A DNA stretch of 64,000 nucleotides from a virus, in IMG/VR virus record IMGVR_UViG_3300010885_053065, positions 1 through 64,000 of that record; one strand, written 5' to 3'. A program made the translations under genes and the position numbers. Under the pieces are notes generated by a model. It was given only the letters and a program-made list of their open reading frames with translations. It made no database searches and was not told the origin of the DNA. Below are positions 1 to 8,860 of this stretch, in pieces. Each line of letters begins with the position of its first letter. Position 1 is the first letter of the stretch.

Positions 1-606
1 AATTGGTGCTTTGTCCCAAGCAGAGTCAGTTAGCTTTTGTCGATCACTCCAATTAACTTGGGTAGAGTTATTAGTTCTCATCCAGTCCATAAATCGCAAA
101 CACTTAAAGCCAGTCCATTGCGAGATAAATCTTGGATAAAAAGGATCTGTTAAGTAGTCTGTCTCATTAGCTATAGGTAATACTCTTATATTTCTAATAT
201 AGTTACCTGTATTATTTGGATCAGTAGCTAGTATCGAGACAAGAAAGTTTCCTTTAGGAGCATTAACTACTAGTCTTCCTTGTGAGCTTTGGCTTGGAGT
301 TATTACTATATTATTAGCTTTAATTCTTAGAGTTCCTTCTCCGTCATAAAGAATGACGAACTGGTTATCAACAAAAGTGTTGAAATAAGCAGAGATAAAA
401 GTATAAGTACGTGATTGATTGTTGAGCGGTGTTAAACTTCTAACCCATCCATTTGCATCTTTATTTAGTTTTGTTTGTTCGCCTGTATTCCAAGTATTGT
501 TAGTCTGAGTTAACCACTGTTGCGAAGTTTTAAAGTGATCTTTAAAAGGAACCTCAGAAGAGTAGTAACTAAGTTGATTTAGATTAGTCCCTATTGGTCT
601 TGGCAT
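1..606 (-). CDS. Partial structural/carbohydrate-binding-like protein
   Basis: An open frame of at least 202 codons starts at an ATG (604-606) and runs off the left edge of the window. The product begins MPRPIGTNLNQLSYYSSEVP and is rich in aromatic residues and beta-type sequence. It carries RFMDWMRTNNS and a following W-S-D-R, which I recall from secreted bacterial proteins annotated as cellulose-binding. In a phage this suggests a virion decoration, tail fibre or glycan-binding protein. It is separated from the next gene by a hairpin terminator. The reading frame is solid; the function is a guess and the C-terminus is not in the window. Confidence 0.6.
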   Translation of the reverse strand, partial: MPRPIGTNLNQLSYYSSEVPFKDHFKTSQQWLTQTNNTWNTGEQTKLNKDANGWVRSLTPLNNQSRTYTFISAYFNTFVDNQFVILYDGEGTLRIKANNIVITPSQSSQGRLVVNAPKGNFLVSILATDPNNTGNYIRNIRVLPIANETDYLTDPFYPRFISQWTGFKCLRFMDWMRTNNSTQVNWSDRQKLTDSAWDKAPI

Positions 607-705
607 ACGATTAATTGTATTATTTTCTTTAACTCTAACAGATTCAGAAAACTAACTTTGAGCTACAACAATTAACCAAATTTATCGGAAAATATCTTTA
701 CTCAA

Positions 706-741
706 AACAAAAACACCAGAGGGTTTTCCAGTGTTTTTGTT
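706..741. terminator. Hairpin terminator
   Basis: A perfect 11-bp stem (706-716 pairs with 731-741, arms AACAAAAACAC and GTGTTTTTGTT) with a 14-nt loop. It lies downstream of the gene at 764-1117 on the minus strand and before the partial structural gene. The A- and T-rich arms let it work on either strand. Confidence 0.6.
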
Positions 742-763
742 GTTAATCTGAATTTTGAAAACT

Positions 764-1117
764 TTAATCAGTAATAAATTCCAAGTCTTCTATAAGGTTG
801 TCAATTAAATCATACTCTGTTGCTAGAACAAGAGTATGATTGGTTAATGTATTTACCCACCAGTAGTGAGTAAGGTTGGCACTGTCAGGATTAAATACCC
901 ACTCAGATAGTTCTTCTTTTGACACCTCTATACCAGTGTTAAACCAGCAAGAGTTCATTTCATCAACAAGAGAGCTTTTTATATTCTCTTGTTGAGTGTA
1001 TTCATTATCAGTAGTTGGGTCAAGTTCCCAATACTGTGCTATTTTATTGTTTATTTCTTTTATAAGTTCTTTAGGAACTCTTTTTATCTCTAAAACTTTT
1101 TTTACTTCGTTGTTCAT
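764..1117 (-). CDS. Hypothetical early protein (117 aa)
   Basis: Acidic soluble protein of 117 aa with no motif I recognise, and no signal peptide or membrane segment. It is preceded by its own promoter of the phage early family (TTGACA/TACACT, 17-bp spacer), so it is probably made early as a single-gene transcript. It ends before a hairpin terminator at 706-741. Reading frame likely real; function unknown. Confidence 0.6.
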   Translation of the reverse strand: MNNEVKKVLEIKRVPKELIKEINNKIAQYWELDPTTDNEYTQQENIKSSLVDEMNSCWFNTGIEVSKEELSEWVFNPDSANLTHYWWVNTLTNHTLVLATEYDLIDNLIEDLEFITD

Positions 1118-1143
1118 ATCTAAACACCCATTTAACTATTAGT

Positions 1144-1172
1144 AGTGTAACAGTTAACTGGGCGTTTGTCAA
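1144..1172 (-). promoter_or_regulatory. Early-family promoter P1
   Basis: On the minus strand, AAACAC leads into TTGACA (1172-1167), then 17 bp, then TACACT (1149-1144). The -35 region and its AAACAC upstream flank match the promoters at 34985, 35500, 54918 and 59897. It drives the gene at 764-1117. Confidence 0.65.
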
Positions 1173-1211
1173 GTGTTTATAGATGATAATAACCACCTTA
1201 TATACCAGTTG

Positions 1212-1478
1212 TTATTTGGCTCTTAGACTTGGGTACAATTCGTTAATTTTTTGAGACACGTAACCCAACTGTTCAATCGTTATGTCATTGTTTTCAACTA
1301 TATTGTCTAAGGTTTCTAGATAACTATTTTTAGGTACAACGGTTAAATAAATAACCTTACTCCAATCTTCAATCATGTTAAAAGTATTTTGGTAACTTGA
1401 GCCGTACAAAACAATCGGGACGGCAATCAATGAAGAGTTCATAAGCATACTTAAATGATAATTACAGTTTTCGCTCAT
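1212..1478 (-). CDS. Hypothetical protein (88 aa)
   Basis: 88-aa protein without a recognised domain. Its start codon overlaps the stop of the upstream DHH gene by 4 nt (1475-1478), so the two are probably translationally coupled. No membrane segment. Function unknown. Confidence 0.55.
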   Translation of the reverse strand: MSENCNYHLSMLMNSSLIAVPIVLYGSSYQNTFNMIEDWSKVIYLTVVPKNSYLETLDNIVENNDITIEQLGYVSQKINELYPSLRAK

Positions 1479-2272
1479 GCATCCAAACTCATGCCAGCAG
1501 CGTGCAAATGTCCTCCTCCCGAATATGCCTTAGCTAAAGCACTAGCATCGCCATCGTCCCGACTACGTACTGAAAATATTTTCTTACTTCCTACCTGATA
1601 CCAACAAGCAGCAATATTAGTATTGTACTCAGACATAATCGCCTGACAGGTTTCAGAAGGATAATTCTGAGTATTGCAAGCTTTGATTGTTTCCCCATTG
1701 GGTAGGGTTAGATCGTATGCTCTTTTTACTTGGGTTTTAATAACTTGGTCTTGTTGTTTGAGGAGGTAAGAACCGGCGTTATATAACGCTTCAAGGGATC
1801 TCCACTCGTCTTCGATTAGTTCATACCAAGTTCTAAAGGTTTTTTCCTCTAACCATAAAGCTGCTGTAATTGCCTTGGTTTCAGGATAGTAAAACCTCCA
1901 TAAATCCCTATCTTCAATATGTCTTAACAATTGGGGAATCTTTTTGTCTAGGTTGAAATATTCCCAAGCAATCACACAGCCTGATCTCTCCATATCAAAT
2001 ACCGAGTCTTTATAACTTAGTAAATCTTGCTGAGCAGTCTTATGGTGGTCTAAAACCACTACTCTCTTGTGTATTTTTTGTTGTATTAGTAGTTGTTCTA
2101 AAGGGTAGCTAAAATCTACTATATAAACTTCAGAACCTATTAGCAAGTTTTCTGGTGGTTCTTGACCATATTGAACAGGGATGTATTCAGCATCGTCGCC
2201 AAACTTGCACCATGCGGCATAAGCGGCACCAAACCCATCTAGACAATTGTCATGATATAGTACATAAATCAT
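1475..2272 (-). CDS. DHH/DHHA1-family phosphoesterase
   Basis: 265-aa member of the DHH phosphoesterase superfamily (RecJ/NrnA/PDE type), metal-dependent enzymes that hydrolyse short oligonucleotides, pAp or cyclic dinucleotides. Visible motifs: an N-terminal D-N-C-L-D-G acid cluster (8-13), VDF (52-54), the signature LDHH (74-77) and the C-terminal DHHA1 signature GGGHLHAAG (about 252-260). Its length suits the small NrnA-like subgroup rather than full-length RecJ. It may recycle nano-RNA or degrade cyclic nucleotide defence signals; the sequence does not decide which. It overlaps the following 88-aa gene by 4 nt. Confidence 0.85.
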   Translation of the reverse strand: MIYVLYHDNCLDGFGAAYAAWCKFGDDAEYIPVQYGQEPPENLLIGSEVYIVDFSYPLEQLLIQQKIHKRVVVLDHHKTAQQDLLSYKDSVFDMERSGCVIAWEYFNLDKKIPQLLRHIEDRDLWRFYYPETKAITAALWLEEKTFRTWYELIEDEWRSLEALYNAGSYLLKQQDQVIKTQVKRAYDLTLPNGETIKACNTQNYPSETCQAIMSEYNTNIAACWYQVGSKKIFSVRSRDDGDASALAKAYSGGGHLHAAGMSLDA

Positions 2273-2332
2273 TTTGTCTCCTTTGATTGGATAAATAGCC
2301 AGTTTAACGACTTGGCTTAGGTCACATCAATT

Positions 2333-3274
2333 TTAAAACGGTATTGCGTCAAAATCAGGTTGCACTTCCTGATAAGAAACTGACTGCACAGTTTCTTTCT
2401 TGTGAGTGTAAGTAGGGAAGTCAGCAAAAGACTCAAATAAACTTACTATAGTTTGTCCTACTTCGGTATCCTTACCGATATAAAGTTTATCAAAAGCCTC
2501 TGTAGTGGTCTCCACTTGTCTTTCTCTTACTGTTTTAGTAACAGAGATACCAACCTCACCTAGGGTAGGAACTTTATAACTTTGTGGCACAACAAATGCT
2601 GCTTTCTCTCCATTCTTGTGATAACCAAAACTCACGTCAAACACACACAAAGCATGAACAAGATTACTGAACCTTGTTCCTACAGGTTTCTTAGTTAACT
2701 GTGCAATAACTGCATCTACTTGTCCATAAAAATCTTGAAGAGCAGATCCTATACTCCCCCCTGGTCCTTTTCCCATGGGAAGAGATAAAGGCAAAGCATG
2801 CAGAGGTTGATTATTTTGATCTAGTAAAAGAACTAGGTTCCTTGTCTTCATTCTCCACTTTTTTTTAACACCTTGTTGTTCTTTTTCTTCCTTAGCTGCA
2901 TCGGTCAGTTGATCATTGCGATAAGCAAGGTCTTCAAAAACAAAGCGTCCTTGCTCGTTCTTTTTCTCAATCTCTGGAGCAGAGCGATGAAGAAAAACTA
3001 TTCTTGCAGAAGTAGTAATATATCCTTCTATTTCCTTTTCTTCTACTCCTAAAATGGCTGTATATTCAGCCCATTGAGTAGTAGAAGAAAAACCTATTTG
3101 CTCAGCCTGTTTTTTAGGAAGAAATAAACCATAAGGGATGTTACCTCTTTTAATCTCTTTAAGAGTACCTTTAGGGTTGATAAACTGAGCGTAATTTAAA
3201 GACTGTTTTCCAGTAGCTTCTTGACATTCAAAATCTGCAACGTTGACATTGGTAATGACTGCTAAGTTTGACAT
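2333..3274 (-). CDS. Hypothetical protein, possibly DUF5895-like
   Basis: 313-aa protein beginning MSNLAVITNVNVADF. It has charged helical stretches in the middle and a C-terminal acidic tail ending in FDAIPF, of the kind found on ssDNA-binding proteins that recruit partners. It resembles plasmid- and phage-borne cyanobacterial proteins annotated DUF5895, but I hold that identification loosely. Its place beside a DHH phosphoesterase suggests a nucleic-acid role. The neighbouring 114-aa gene also ends in a short tail with IPF. Confidence 0.55.
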   Translation of the reverse strand: MSNLAVITNVNVADFECQEATGKQSLNYAQFINPKGTLKEIKRGNIPYGLFLPKKQAEQIGFSSTTQWAEYTAILGVEEKEIEGYITTSARIVFLHRSAPEIEKKNEQGRFVFEDLAYRNDQLTDAAKEEKEQQGVKKKWRMKTRNLVLLLDQNNQPLHALPLSLPMGKGPGGSIGSALQDFYGQVDAVIAQLTKKPVGTRFSNLVHALCVFDVSFGYHKNGEKAAFVVPQSYKVPTLGEVGISVTKTVRERQVETTTEAFDKLYIGKDTEVGQTIVSLFESFADFPTYTHKKETVQSVSYQEVQPDFDAIPF

Positions 3275-3373
3275 TTTGTTGACCTCTTTATTGATAAGTT
3301 AGTGATATTTATTTCCCTCTATTTTAACACAACAAATTAACCTATTGAGGGAATAAATAGGTTAATTTACTAA

Positions 3374-3718
3374 CTAAAAAGGGATAGAGAATGTCTCACT
3401 TATTCGGCATTTCCTGGCATACGGTCTACCAGAATTTACCTCTACTCCACGAATAAAAACTACATCTGCTGCTGTACGAAACGTTGATGCGATCTTAATA
3501 GGTACATAGTAGCGTTTCATCCACTTTTCACCATCTCCACATACCCAGTCAGAAATAACTTCTCCTCTTGTTAAATCTGCTGCTGAAATAGAAAAGGTTT
3601 CTTCAGGTGTGTAAGTGTCCCAAGTATTGCTGTATAATTGATGCATGGCTTGTCTCCTTTGTTTTTTGATGTTTATGAGCCATGCCAAGGGATTGTTAGC
3701 GCTTCCCCTTGGCTTCAT
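3374..3718 (-). CDS. Hypothetical protein (114 aa)
   Basis: Basic N-terminus (MKPRGSANNPLAWLINIKKQ) followed by a mixed alpha/beta domain with one WVCGDGEKW loop. No family recognised. It is the first gene of the leftward group 3718-1212 and faces the rightward gene at 3797 across a 78-bp AT-rich gap that probably holds divergent promoters. Confidence 0.55.
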   Translation of the reverse strand: MKPRGSANNPLAWLINIKKQRRQAMHQLYSNTWDTYTPEETFSISAADLTRGEVISDWVCGDGEKWMKRYYVPIKIASTFRTAADVVFIRGVEVNSGRPYARKCRISETFSIPF

Positions 3719-3796
3719 GTTTTATATAATACTCTCGAAACCGATAGATTGTCAATAGGAAAATAAAATATTTTTTATAAAGTTTTGTTAAGGTAA

Positions 3797-4126
3797 ATGG
3801 ATAGTAAGAACATATTAGATCAGGACTTATCAGCTATTATTGGTGTTTGCCAAATAATAGAAAAAGGAATGGCTTTTCCTCCTGAAGGAGTACTTAAGAA
3901 AACTTCTTTGCGTGCTTTACGTATTTATGGACTACTTACGTATGAAGGGAAAAAGGCTTCTGATATTGTTATTGATTACAAAAATCGCTATCAAGAGTCT
4001 ATCGGGCTGGAGAGAGTAATAACTTTACTTTCGTCACTTCAGCAACACGGAGCCCCAATAGCCTGCAACAAAGAACAGGTAGACGGGAAGGGAAGGTTTA
4101 TTAATTTTTGGTTGAAAACTGAATAG
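3797..4126 (+). CDS. Hypothetical protein, possible winged helix (109 aa)
   Basis: The product is mostly helical, with a C-terminal ...GRFINFWLKTE hairpin that could form the wing of a winged-helix fold, so a DNA-binding role is possible. No close family recognised. It is transcribed rightward as a single gene and ends before a strong terminator at 4188-4220. Confidence 0.5.
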   Translation: MDSKNILDQDLSAIIGVCQIIEKGMAFPPEGVLKKTSLRALRIYGLLTYEGKKASDIVIDYKNRYQESIGLERVITLLSSLQQHGAPIACNKEQVDGKGRFINFWLKTE

Positions 4127-4187
4127 ATTTTTTAGACAGAGTAAAACGAGTGTTCGACTAACTAAAACCAATCTAACCCAATCTCTA

Positions 4188-4220
4188 AAAAGCACCCACA
4201 CAAAACTAATGGGTGCTTTT
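4188..4220 (+). terminator. Rho-independent terminator
   Basis: Perfect 11-bp stem AAAAGCACCCA (4188-4198) with TGGGTGCTTTT (4210-4220), followed by ATTA, downstream of the gene at 3797-4126. Confidence 0.8.
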
Positions 4221-4235
4221 ATTAGTACACACCCC

Positions 4236-4745
4236 TTTAAAAACTTAATTAAGAAAAAGACAACTTAACAAGTAAGTAAGTCCTACTGATTCTAATTTCA
4301 CTTTATTTGAGTCTGTAGGGCTTATTTATTTCTTTTTGGTAGAAAGAATAGCTTAGGTATATTTACCCGTCTTGTAACTCAAATTTAAGTGAGTTAGAGA
4401 GTATTTTAATTGGTTATAGGAATTTAATTAATTTTAAAAATCAAAAGCAGCTGCCGCTCCGGATCTTGTTGTTTGTTAATTTTATTATTTGTTAATAGAT
4501 CGTATTTATATATAAGCTGATCCTGTGCGAGCAGTTTCATGTGCGAGCAGAAGACTACGCACGCACAAAACGTGCGAGCAGTGGGATGTGCTCTAGAGTA
4601 AGGTTCTAGCCAAAGCTCAAAACGCTGTAATCAAAACACTCTCAAAAAAGTCTTGAGACATTCAAATAGGTTTCTATTAGGAAGATTGCTTAATATCAGA
4701 AATTTAATTAAATTTTTAGCCGTGTGTGGAGATGGCTAGTTATTA
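4236..4745 (+). repeat. Dispersed ~500-bp element, copy A
   Basis: Non-coding. It is an inverted copy of the elements at 34542-34945 and 54341-54885. Conserved blocks include GTGCGAGCAG iterons at 4525-4534, 4541-4550 and 4572-4581, a CGCAC/GTGCG hairpin between them, and long AT-rich flanks containing TTAATTAA. Iterons beside AT-rich DNA resemble a replication or partition locus, or a regulator-binding hub; the function is not proven. No gene is seen in this stretch. Confidence 0.85.
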
Positions 4746-4773
4746 ATATCTGAAGAAATTTTGCTATTCAAAA

Positions 4774-4801
4774 AAAAGACACGCGATAACGAGTGTCTTT
4801 T
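4774..4801 (-). terminator. Hairpin terminator
   Basis: AAAAGACAC (4774-4782) pairs with GTGTCTTTT (4793-4801), just past the stop of the membrane-protein gene at 4811-5227. Confidence 0.7.
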
Positions 4802-4810
4802 AAATTACTA

Positions 4811-5227
4811 TTATTTTTTGCTGGCAGCGTATAGGATTGTGCCTGAGATGAAAGCAATCCCACCAATTTCTATCAAATTTCTTTGCTCGTTCATTAAACC
4901 AGTGTTATAGACTTCGCTGAAACTGTCTGTTCTTACTGTTGTTGGTTTAAAGACACCAAAAATAATCAATATAAAGCCACCTAGCATCAGCAATATTCCG
5001 CTACTAGAAGAAGACGTGCTTTTATACTTTTCTATAGGATTTTCTGGGAGAAGATAAATATCTTGCGCTATTTTCCCAGAAACCTGAAAATCCACTGCTA
5101 AATCTTTTACAGGAAAACTAGTTTTGTCTTTCCAGTCGTTGTTAGAAAATGAGTATCTTTTACCGTCAGTGCCCAAGATAACATCCTGATTAGACGCAAT
5201 ATCAAAGGTCAAAACTTTTCCTTTCAT
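4811..5227 (-). CDS. Small two-TM membrane protein (138 aa)
   Basis: The N-terminal ~70 residues are soluble and beta-rich (MKGKVLTFDIASNQDVILGT). A first hydrophobic segment, GILLMLGGFILIIFGVF, sits near residues 78-94 and a second, IGGIAFISGTILYAA, near 120-135. Such proteins can act in superinfection exclusion or membrane remodelling, but no family is recognised. It is a single leftward gene beside the lysogeny-type regulator and ends at a terminator. Confidence 0.6.
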   Translation of the reverse strand: MKGKVLTFDIASNQDVILGTDGKRYSFSNNDWKDKTSFPVKDLAVDFQVSGKIAQDIYLLPENPIEKYKSTSSSSSGILLMLGGFILIIFGVFKPTTVRTDSFSEVYNTGLMNEQRNLIEIGGIAFISGTILYAASKK

Positions 5228-5326
5228 GATTTAGGTGATTTACGTCATATTCCAGTGTTTTTACAGTGGTAGTATTGCAGCTAACTACGTACAGTAGTAA
5301 GAAGCATTATTTTAGTCGAAGCTTTA

Positions 5327-5644
5327 TCAATTCTCTACTAATTTGAGTCCATTCGCTTCCAAGACTCGTTTCCGTTGGTATAGTGTAAGTTCTCTTGCTA
5401 AAAGAGATAAGGGTGGCTTACCTTCTAGAAATCCTTTACATTCTTCTAGTGTCCAGCCTAATGCTGCTGCTAATTGTGCCCAAACAAGTGTAGGACCTGG
5501 ACCTTTGTTGTTAGGGTTCAACCACTTACTAATCGTGCTTTGACCAATACCAACAGCCCTAGCCATTCCGCTTTGGCTTTTGTATTTGGTCTCGATCAAA
5601 TCTATAACAAATTCTCTTACTTCGTTTTTATTGGTCGCAAGCAT
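5327..5644 (-). CDS. XRE-family helix-turn-helix repressor
   Basis: 105-aa DNA-binding protein. A helix-turn-helix is clear at residues ~20-40 (SGMARAVGIGQSTISKWLNP), followed by an LAAALGWTLEECKGFLEG helix typical of Cro/CI-type XRE proteins. There is no cleavable protease domain, so it would be a simple repressor rather than a LexA-like one. It is transcribed away from the rightward operon starting at 5869, and the shared 225-bp gap is full of TAGACTA-type inverted repeats, the expected arrangement of a phage lysogeny/early switch. That role is inferred. Confidence 0.8.
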   Translation of the reverse strand: MLATNKNEVREFVIDLIETKYKSQSGMARAVGIGQSTISKWLNPNNKGPGPTLVWAQLAAALGWTLEECKGFLEGKPPLSLLARELTLYQRKRVLEANGLKLVEN

Positions 5645-5659
5645 GTTTCTCCTTAATAT

Positions 5660-5822
5660 ATAGACTGAAAAAAAATGAGTCTTCTATTCAACTATTCAAC
5701 TATTAGACTATTCCATTAGTCTAATAGTCTATTAATCACATTGTATACTTTATTCCTAAATGATAAATCAATTAAAGGAAAATTAGTCTACTCGACTAAT
5801 AGACTAATTGATTATAATGTAA
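5660..5822. promoter_or_regulatory. Divergent operator region with TAGACTA repeats
   Basis: Between the repressor and the early operon lie several dyads built on ATTAGTCTA/TAGACTAAT: TAGACTA-6 nt-TAGTCTA followed by TAGTCTATTAAT near 5702-5737, and TTAGTC-5 nt-GACTAA followed directly by TAGACTAA near 5784-5808. Several copies of one half-site in both orientations suggest cooperative binding by the adjacent repressor. Confidence 0.6.
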
Positions 5823-5868
5823 AAACATTCGGTAGTCAATTAAATCAAACCACATTTTAGAGTCAAAT

Positions 5869-6057
5869 ATGAATATAGAACAGGGTATAGAAAAAGTAAC
5901 GTTCAAGATGCCAGCAGAGTATAAAAAAGCACTCAAGACAATAGCTGTTAGAGACAACACAACTATGGATGAATTGGTACGTTCTTCTATAGTAAAGACT
6001 TATGGTGAAGAAATTGAAAAAATTATTTCAGATATCTACCCCAAAATAAAATCTTAA
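5869..6057 (+). CDS. Small ribbon-helix-helix-like protein (62 aa)
   Basis: 62-aa basic protein with the pattern VTFKMPAEYKKALKTIAVRDNTTMDELVRSSI, a beta strand followed by two helices as in Arc/CopG/ParG ribbon-helix-helix DNA-binding proteins. It is the first gene downstream of the divergent operator region, so it may be a Cro-like early regulator or partition-type DNA-binding protein. Confidence 0.65.
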   Translation: MNIEQGIEKVTFKMPAEYKKALKTIAVRDNTTMDELVRSSIVKTYGEEIEKIISDIYPKIKS

Positions 6058-6121
6058 GCTATAATGAACATATCTATTCTACTTGCATAGATATGTTGAT
6101 TATAGACTATTTAGGGGGAAT

Positions 6122-7348
6122 ATGTCAGTGCAAAGTGTTTACAGGTCAAAAAATCTCTGTAATTTCACACAGATATCTAATCTTTTACTCCAAAGGTGCG
6201 ACCTAGAGATAGAAGAGCTAGGGGTTTTAGCTAAGGTGTTGAGTTTTCCTACTGATTGGCAGTTTAGACTCAACTGGTTTTTAGAGAACTTCAGTATTGG
6301 AAGAACCAAGTTGAAACGCATACTTGATTCACTGAAGTCCAAAGGGTATTTACACGCCTTTCAGGAAAGGTCTGGTAGATTCTTTGGGATGTTTAGGTAT
6401 GTTTTCTTTGAGTCTCCTACACTGAATCCTTATTTCACTAATACATCTAATAGTGTATCGGGATTTAGTGAGCAATCAAACAGTAAGATTACTGAAATCA
6501 GTAATCTTACACCAACCATTGAATGTATTGAATACAAGACAGAGAGTGTAGTCAATAGTTCTGAGAACATTGATAAAGAGAATCAATCGGTTAATAATGA
6601 ATCAATTATTAATACCGATAATTCTACTGAAAACAATGATGAGTTAATAGTTACCGATACGGTATTAATTCCAGAAGTAGAAGAAGAAAAACAGATAGTT
6701 GTAAGTAATCAACCTGATCTTGAGAAAAGTGCTGAATACAGTACTCTGTGGAATTTACAGAGAAGGCTGGGGATTCAGTTAAGAAATGACGCGAGAGAGA
6801 CTTACAGATCTAATGCTCGTAAAGAAAGTGAAGCTACGTATCACTTAGAGTTCTCCCAAGAGGTCAACCGAGATCCAAAGCAGGTAAGAGCAGACTTTCA
6901 AGACTTTCTTTTAAATGCTGTAACTGAACGGAAAGGACCGAATGATCCTGTTAGTTATGCAGCCAAAATACAGCGTTCACTAGTGGATGATCCTGAATCT
7001 GCACAGCTTAATGGGTATTGGGTTGAGTTTAAGGAACTCTACAGAGATGCAATAGATAGTGGGAAGAGGTTTGATTCTATTAAGGCTGCTATTCCCAAGA
7101 CCAAGGAAGAGAAGCTAAAAGAGCTAACTTACGATCAATTATTCTCTTATTGTTCTTCTGCTAAGGGATCTGGCGACATAACAGAATTTTGGGGTAATAA
7201 AGGCGAAGAAGTTAAAAATATTCGGGTTAAATTCCCACATTATGCAGCACCAGTAGATGCATATCATTACGCTGATAAATTAAGGAGCATTTGGAAAAGA
7301 AATGGAGCAGACAAAATATCCTTCGATACCGAAGATGATTTTACCTAG
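6122..7348 (+). CDS. Replisome-organizer-like protein with N-terminal winged helix
   Basis: An ATG at 6122 preceded by AGGGGGA is a better start than the upstream in-frame TTG at 6083; the product is then 408 aa. Residues ~15-80 (LEIEELGVLAKVLSFPTDW, FSIGRTKLKRILDSLKSKGYL) match the winged-helix N-domain of phage DnaD/replication-organizer proteins. A long Asn/Glu-rich linker follows, then a charged C-terminal domain. The gene leads the early operon and overlaps the next by 47 nt. The likely role is origin binding or helicase loading, but no ATPase motif is present. Confidence 0.6.
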   Translation: MSVQSVYRSKNLCNFTQISNLLLQRCDLEIEELGVLAKVLSFPTDWQFRLNWFLENFSIGRTKLKRILDSLKSKGYLHAFQERSGRFFGMFRYVFFESPTLNPYFTNTSNSVSGFSEQSNSKITEISNLTPTIECIEYKTESVVNSSENIDKENQSVNNESIINTDNSTENNDELIVTDTVLIPEVEEEKQIVVSNQPDLEKSAEYSTLWNLQRRLGIQLRNDARETYRSNARKESEATYHLEFSQEVNRDPKQVRADFQDFLLNAVTERKGPNDPVSYAAKIQRSLVDDPESAQLNGYWVEFKELYRDAIDSGKRFDSIKAAIPKTKEEKLKELTYDQLFSYCSSAKGSGDITEFWGNKGEEVKNIRVKFPHYAAPVDAYHYADKLRSIWKRNGADKISFDTEDDFT

Positions 7349-8048
7349 TATTGAAAGTCTGATTCAAGATAGAGAGATAGATACAGCACAGGATTCGATA
7401 CCGAAAAGAACTCTACCTAGAATCGTTATTCCGATTGAAGACAGGGAAATATTTCAACCTAACTGGAATTGTTTCTGCTGTGAGGATAGCGGAATAATTA
7501 AAGAAAGTCTCATGCGCTTGGTAGATCCAAGTTACGATGTCAACTCTCACGGCTACTACCGTTGTGATAATTGTGAGAAGTACAAGGAGACTTACACAAC
7601 TCAAAGAATATCTGAAGGTTCAAAGAAAGGTGGATGTAGTAACCCACCACCAATTGGAACAGATGTCTTGAATGGAAAGAAATTAGACGCGGAGACATGC
7701 CACTCTTTACATAACTTAAATAAAAAGCAGTGGGAAAAGACAGCAAAAGAGCAACAAAAAGAAATTGTTTCCAGAGCCAAGGACGAACAGAAAGAGGTCT
7801 TACCTGACCCAGAAAACAACAAAACGAATTCTCCTATTCTAACAAATCCAGCAGAAACCGAAGACAATATCTGGGCTAACGTTTCAGTACAGAGAAAACT
7901 CTTAATTGAGGAGTATTACTCGATTGTCAACAAACTTGGCAAGACGCCTGCTCCTTTACAACGCTTGATAGATGGTGATTTAAACAAGTTTGCTGACCAT
8001 ATAGACGATTTGAAGAGTAAGTATAGCCAACAGGAGGTACTAGTGTGA
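7302..8048 (+). CDS. Zinc-ribbon protein of the replication operon (248 aa)
   Basis: 248-aa protein that starts inside the preceding gene in another frame (47-nt overlap). It has two CxxC pairs (CFCC near 57-60 and CDNC near 88-91) that would bind one zinc, then a Lys/Glu-rich coiled region (EKTAKEQQKEIVSRAKDEQKE). The overlap and position suggest it works with the putative replication initiator. No family recognised. Confidence 0.55.
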   Translation: MEQTKYPSIPKMILPSIESLIQDREIDTAQDSIPKRTLPRIVIPIEDREIFQPNWNCFCCEDSGIIKESLMRLVDPSYDVNSHGYYRCDNCEKYKETYTTQRISEGSKKGGCSNPPPIGTDVLNGKKLDAETCHSLHNLNKKQWEKTAKEQQKEIVSRAKDEQKEVLPDPENNKTNSPILTNPAETEDNIWANVSVQRKLLIEEYYSIVNKLGKTPAPLQRLIDGDLNKFADHIDDLKSKYSQQEVLV

Positions 8049-8842
8049 AAACGGTATTATGCTGTGGGCTAGGAGTGGATTCAACAGCTTTACTAATTCT
8101 TTGTAAACAAATCAGTCTAGTTCCAGATTTAATTTTGTTTGCTGACACTGGAGGCGAAAAACCAGAAACCTACCATTTTAAAGAGATTTTAGAGAAATGG
8201 TTAGATGATAATGGGTTTCCTAAGTTAGTAACAGTCAAGGCTCAATACAAAGCTAAAGGAAAAGTAGTTACTACTTTGGAAGAGCAGCTTTTAGAGTGGG
8301 CTAGACTACCTGGCATTGCTTACGGTATCAAACAATGTTCTGTTGAGTGGAAAAAGAATCCATGCGACAAATATTGCAAGTCCACTTATCCTGAGGAAGA
8401 GTTTACTTATCTTATCTCCTATAACGCTGATGAACTAAAGCGTATGGAAGGAAAACAAGAAAAGGTAGGTATTTTCACATATAAGTATCCTTTGATTGAA
8501 GCAGGATGGGGACGGTTAAGATGTTTGGAAGAAATAGCTAAAAGCGATCTTCCCTTCCCTACAAAATCAAGTTGCTTCTTCTGTCCTAGTAGCAAGAAAA
8601 AAGACATCAAACTACTTAATGAAAAGTATCCAAAGTTAATGCAAAGGGCATTAACTTTGGAGGAAAAAGCCAATGACGGAGGAACTGTTGTTGGTCTTGG
8701 TCGCAGGTTTAAGTGGTCAGATTTAATAGAGCAAGAAAACAATCAATACAAATTAGATTTAGATTTTGAATCTAATATCAGTGCCTGTGGCTGTATTGAA
8801 GCAGGAGTAAATATCGACAACTATTGGAATCAATTTGAATAA
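8045..8842 (+). CDS. PAPS-reductase-fold (CysH-like) protein 1
   Basis: 265-aa protein of the adenine-nucleotide alpha-hydrolase/PAPS reductase superfamily. The PP-loop is visible as GLGVDSTALL (8-17), with FADTGGEKPET after strand 2 and a SSCFFCPSSKKK motif near 177-188. Phage members are often annotated phosphoadenosine phosphosulfate reductase, but they may activate other substrates, as DndC and tRNA-thiolation enzymes do. A strong RBS (AGGAGGT at about 8032) precedes the GTG start. A second, only distantly related PP-loop protein is encoded at 49151-49882. Confidence 0.8.
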   Translation: MKTVLCCGLGVDSTALLILCKQISLVPDLILFADTGGEKPETYHFKEILEKWLDDNGFPKLVTVKAQYKAKGKVVTTLEEQLLEWARLPGIAYGIKQCSVEWKKNPCDKYCKSTYPEEEFTYLISYNADELKRMEGKQEKVGIFTYKYPLIEAGWGRLRCLEEIAKSDLPFPTKSSCFFCPSSKKKDIKLLNEKYPKLMQRALTLEEKANDGGTVVGLGRRFKWSDLIEQENNQYKLDLDFESNISACGCIEAGVNIDNYWNQFE

Positions 8843-8860
8843 TTAGCAGGAGGTACTACT

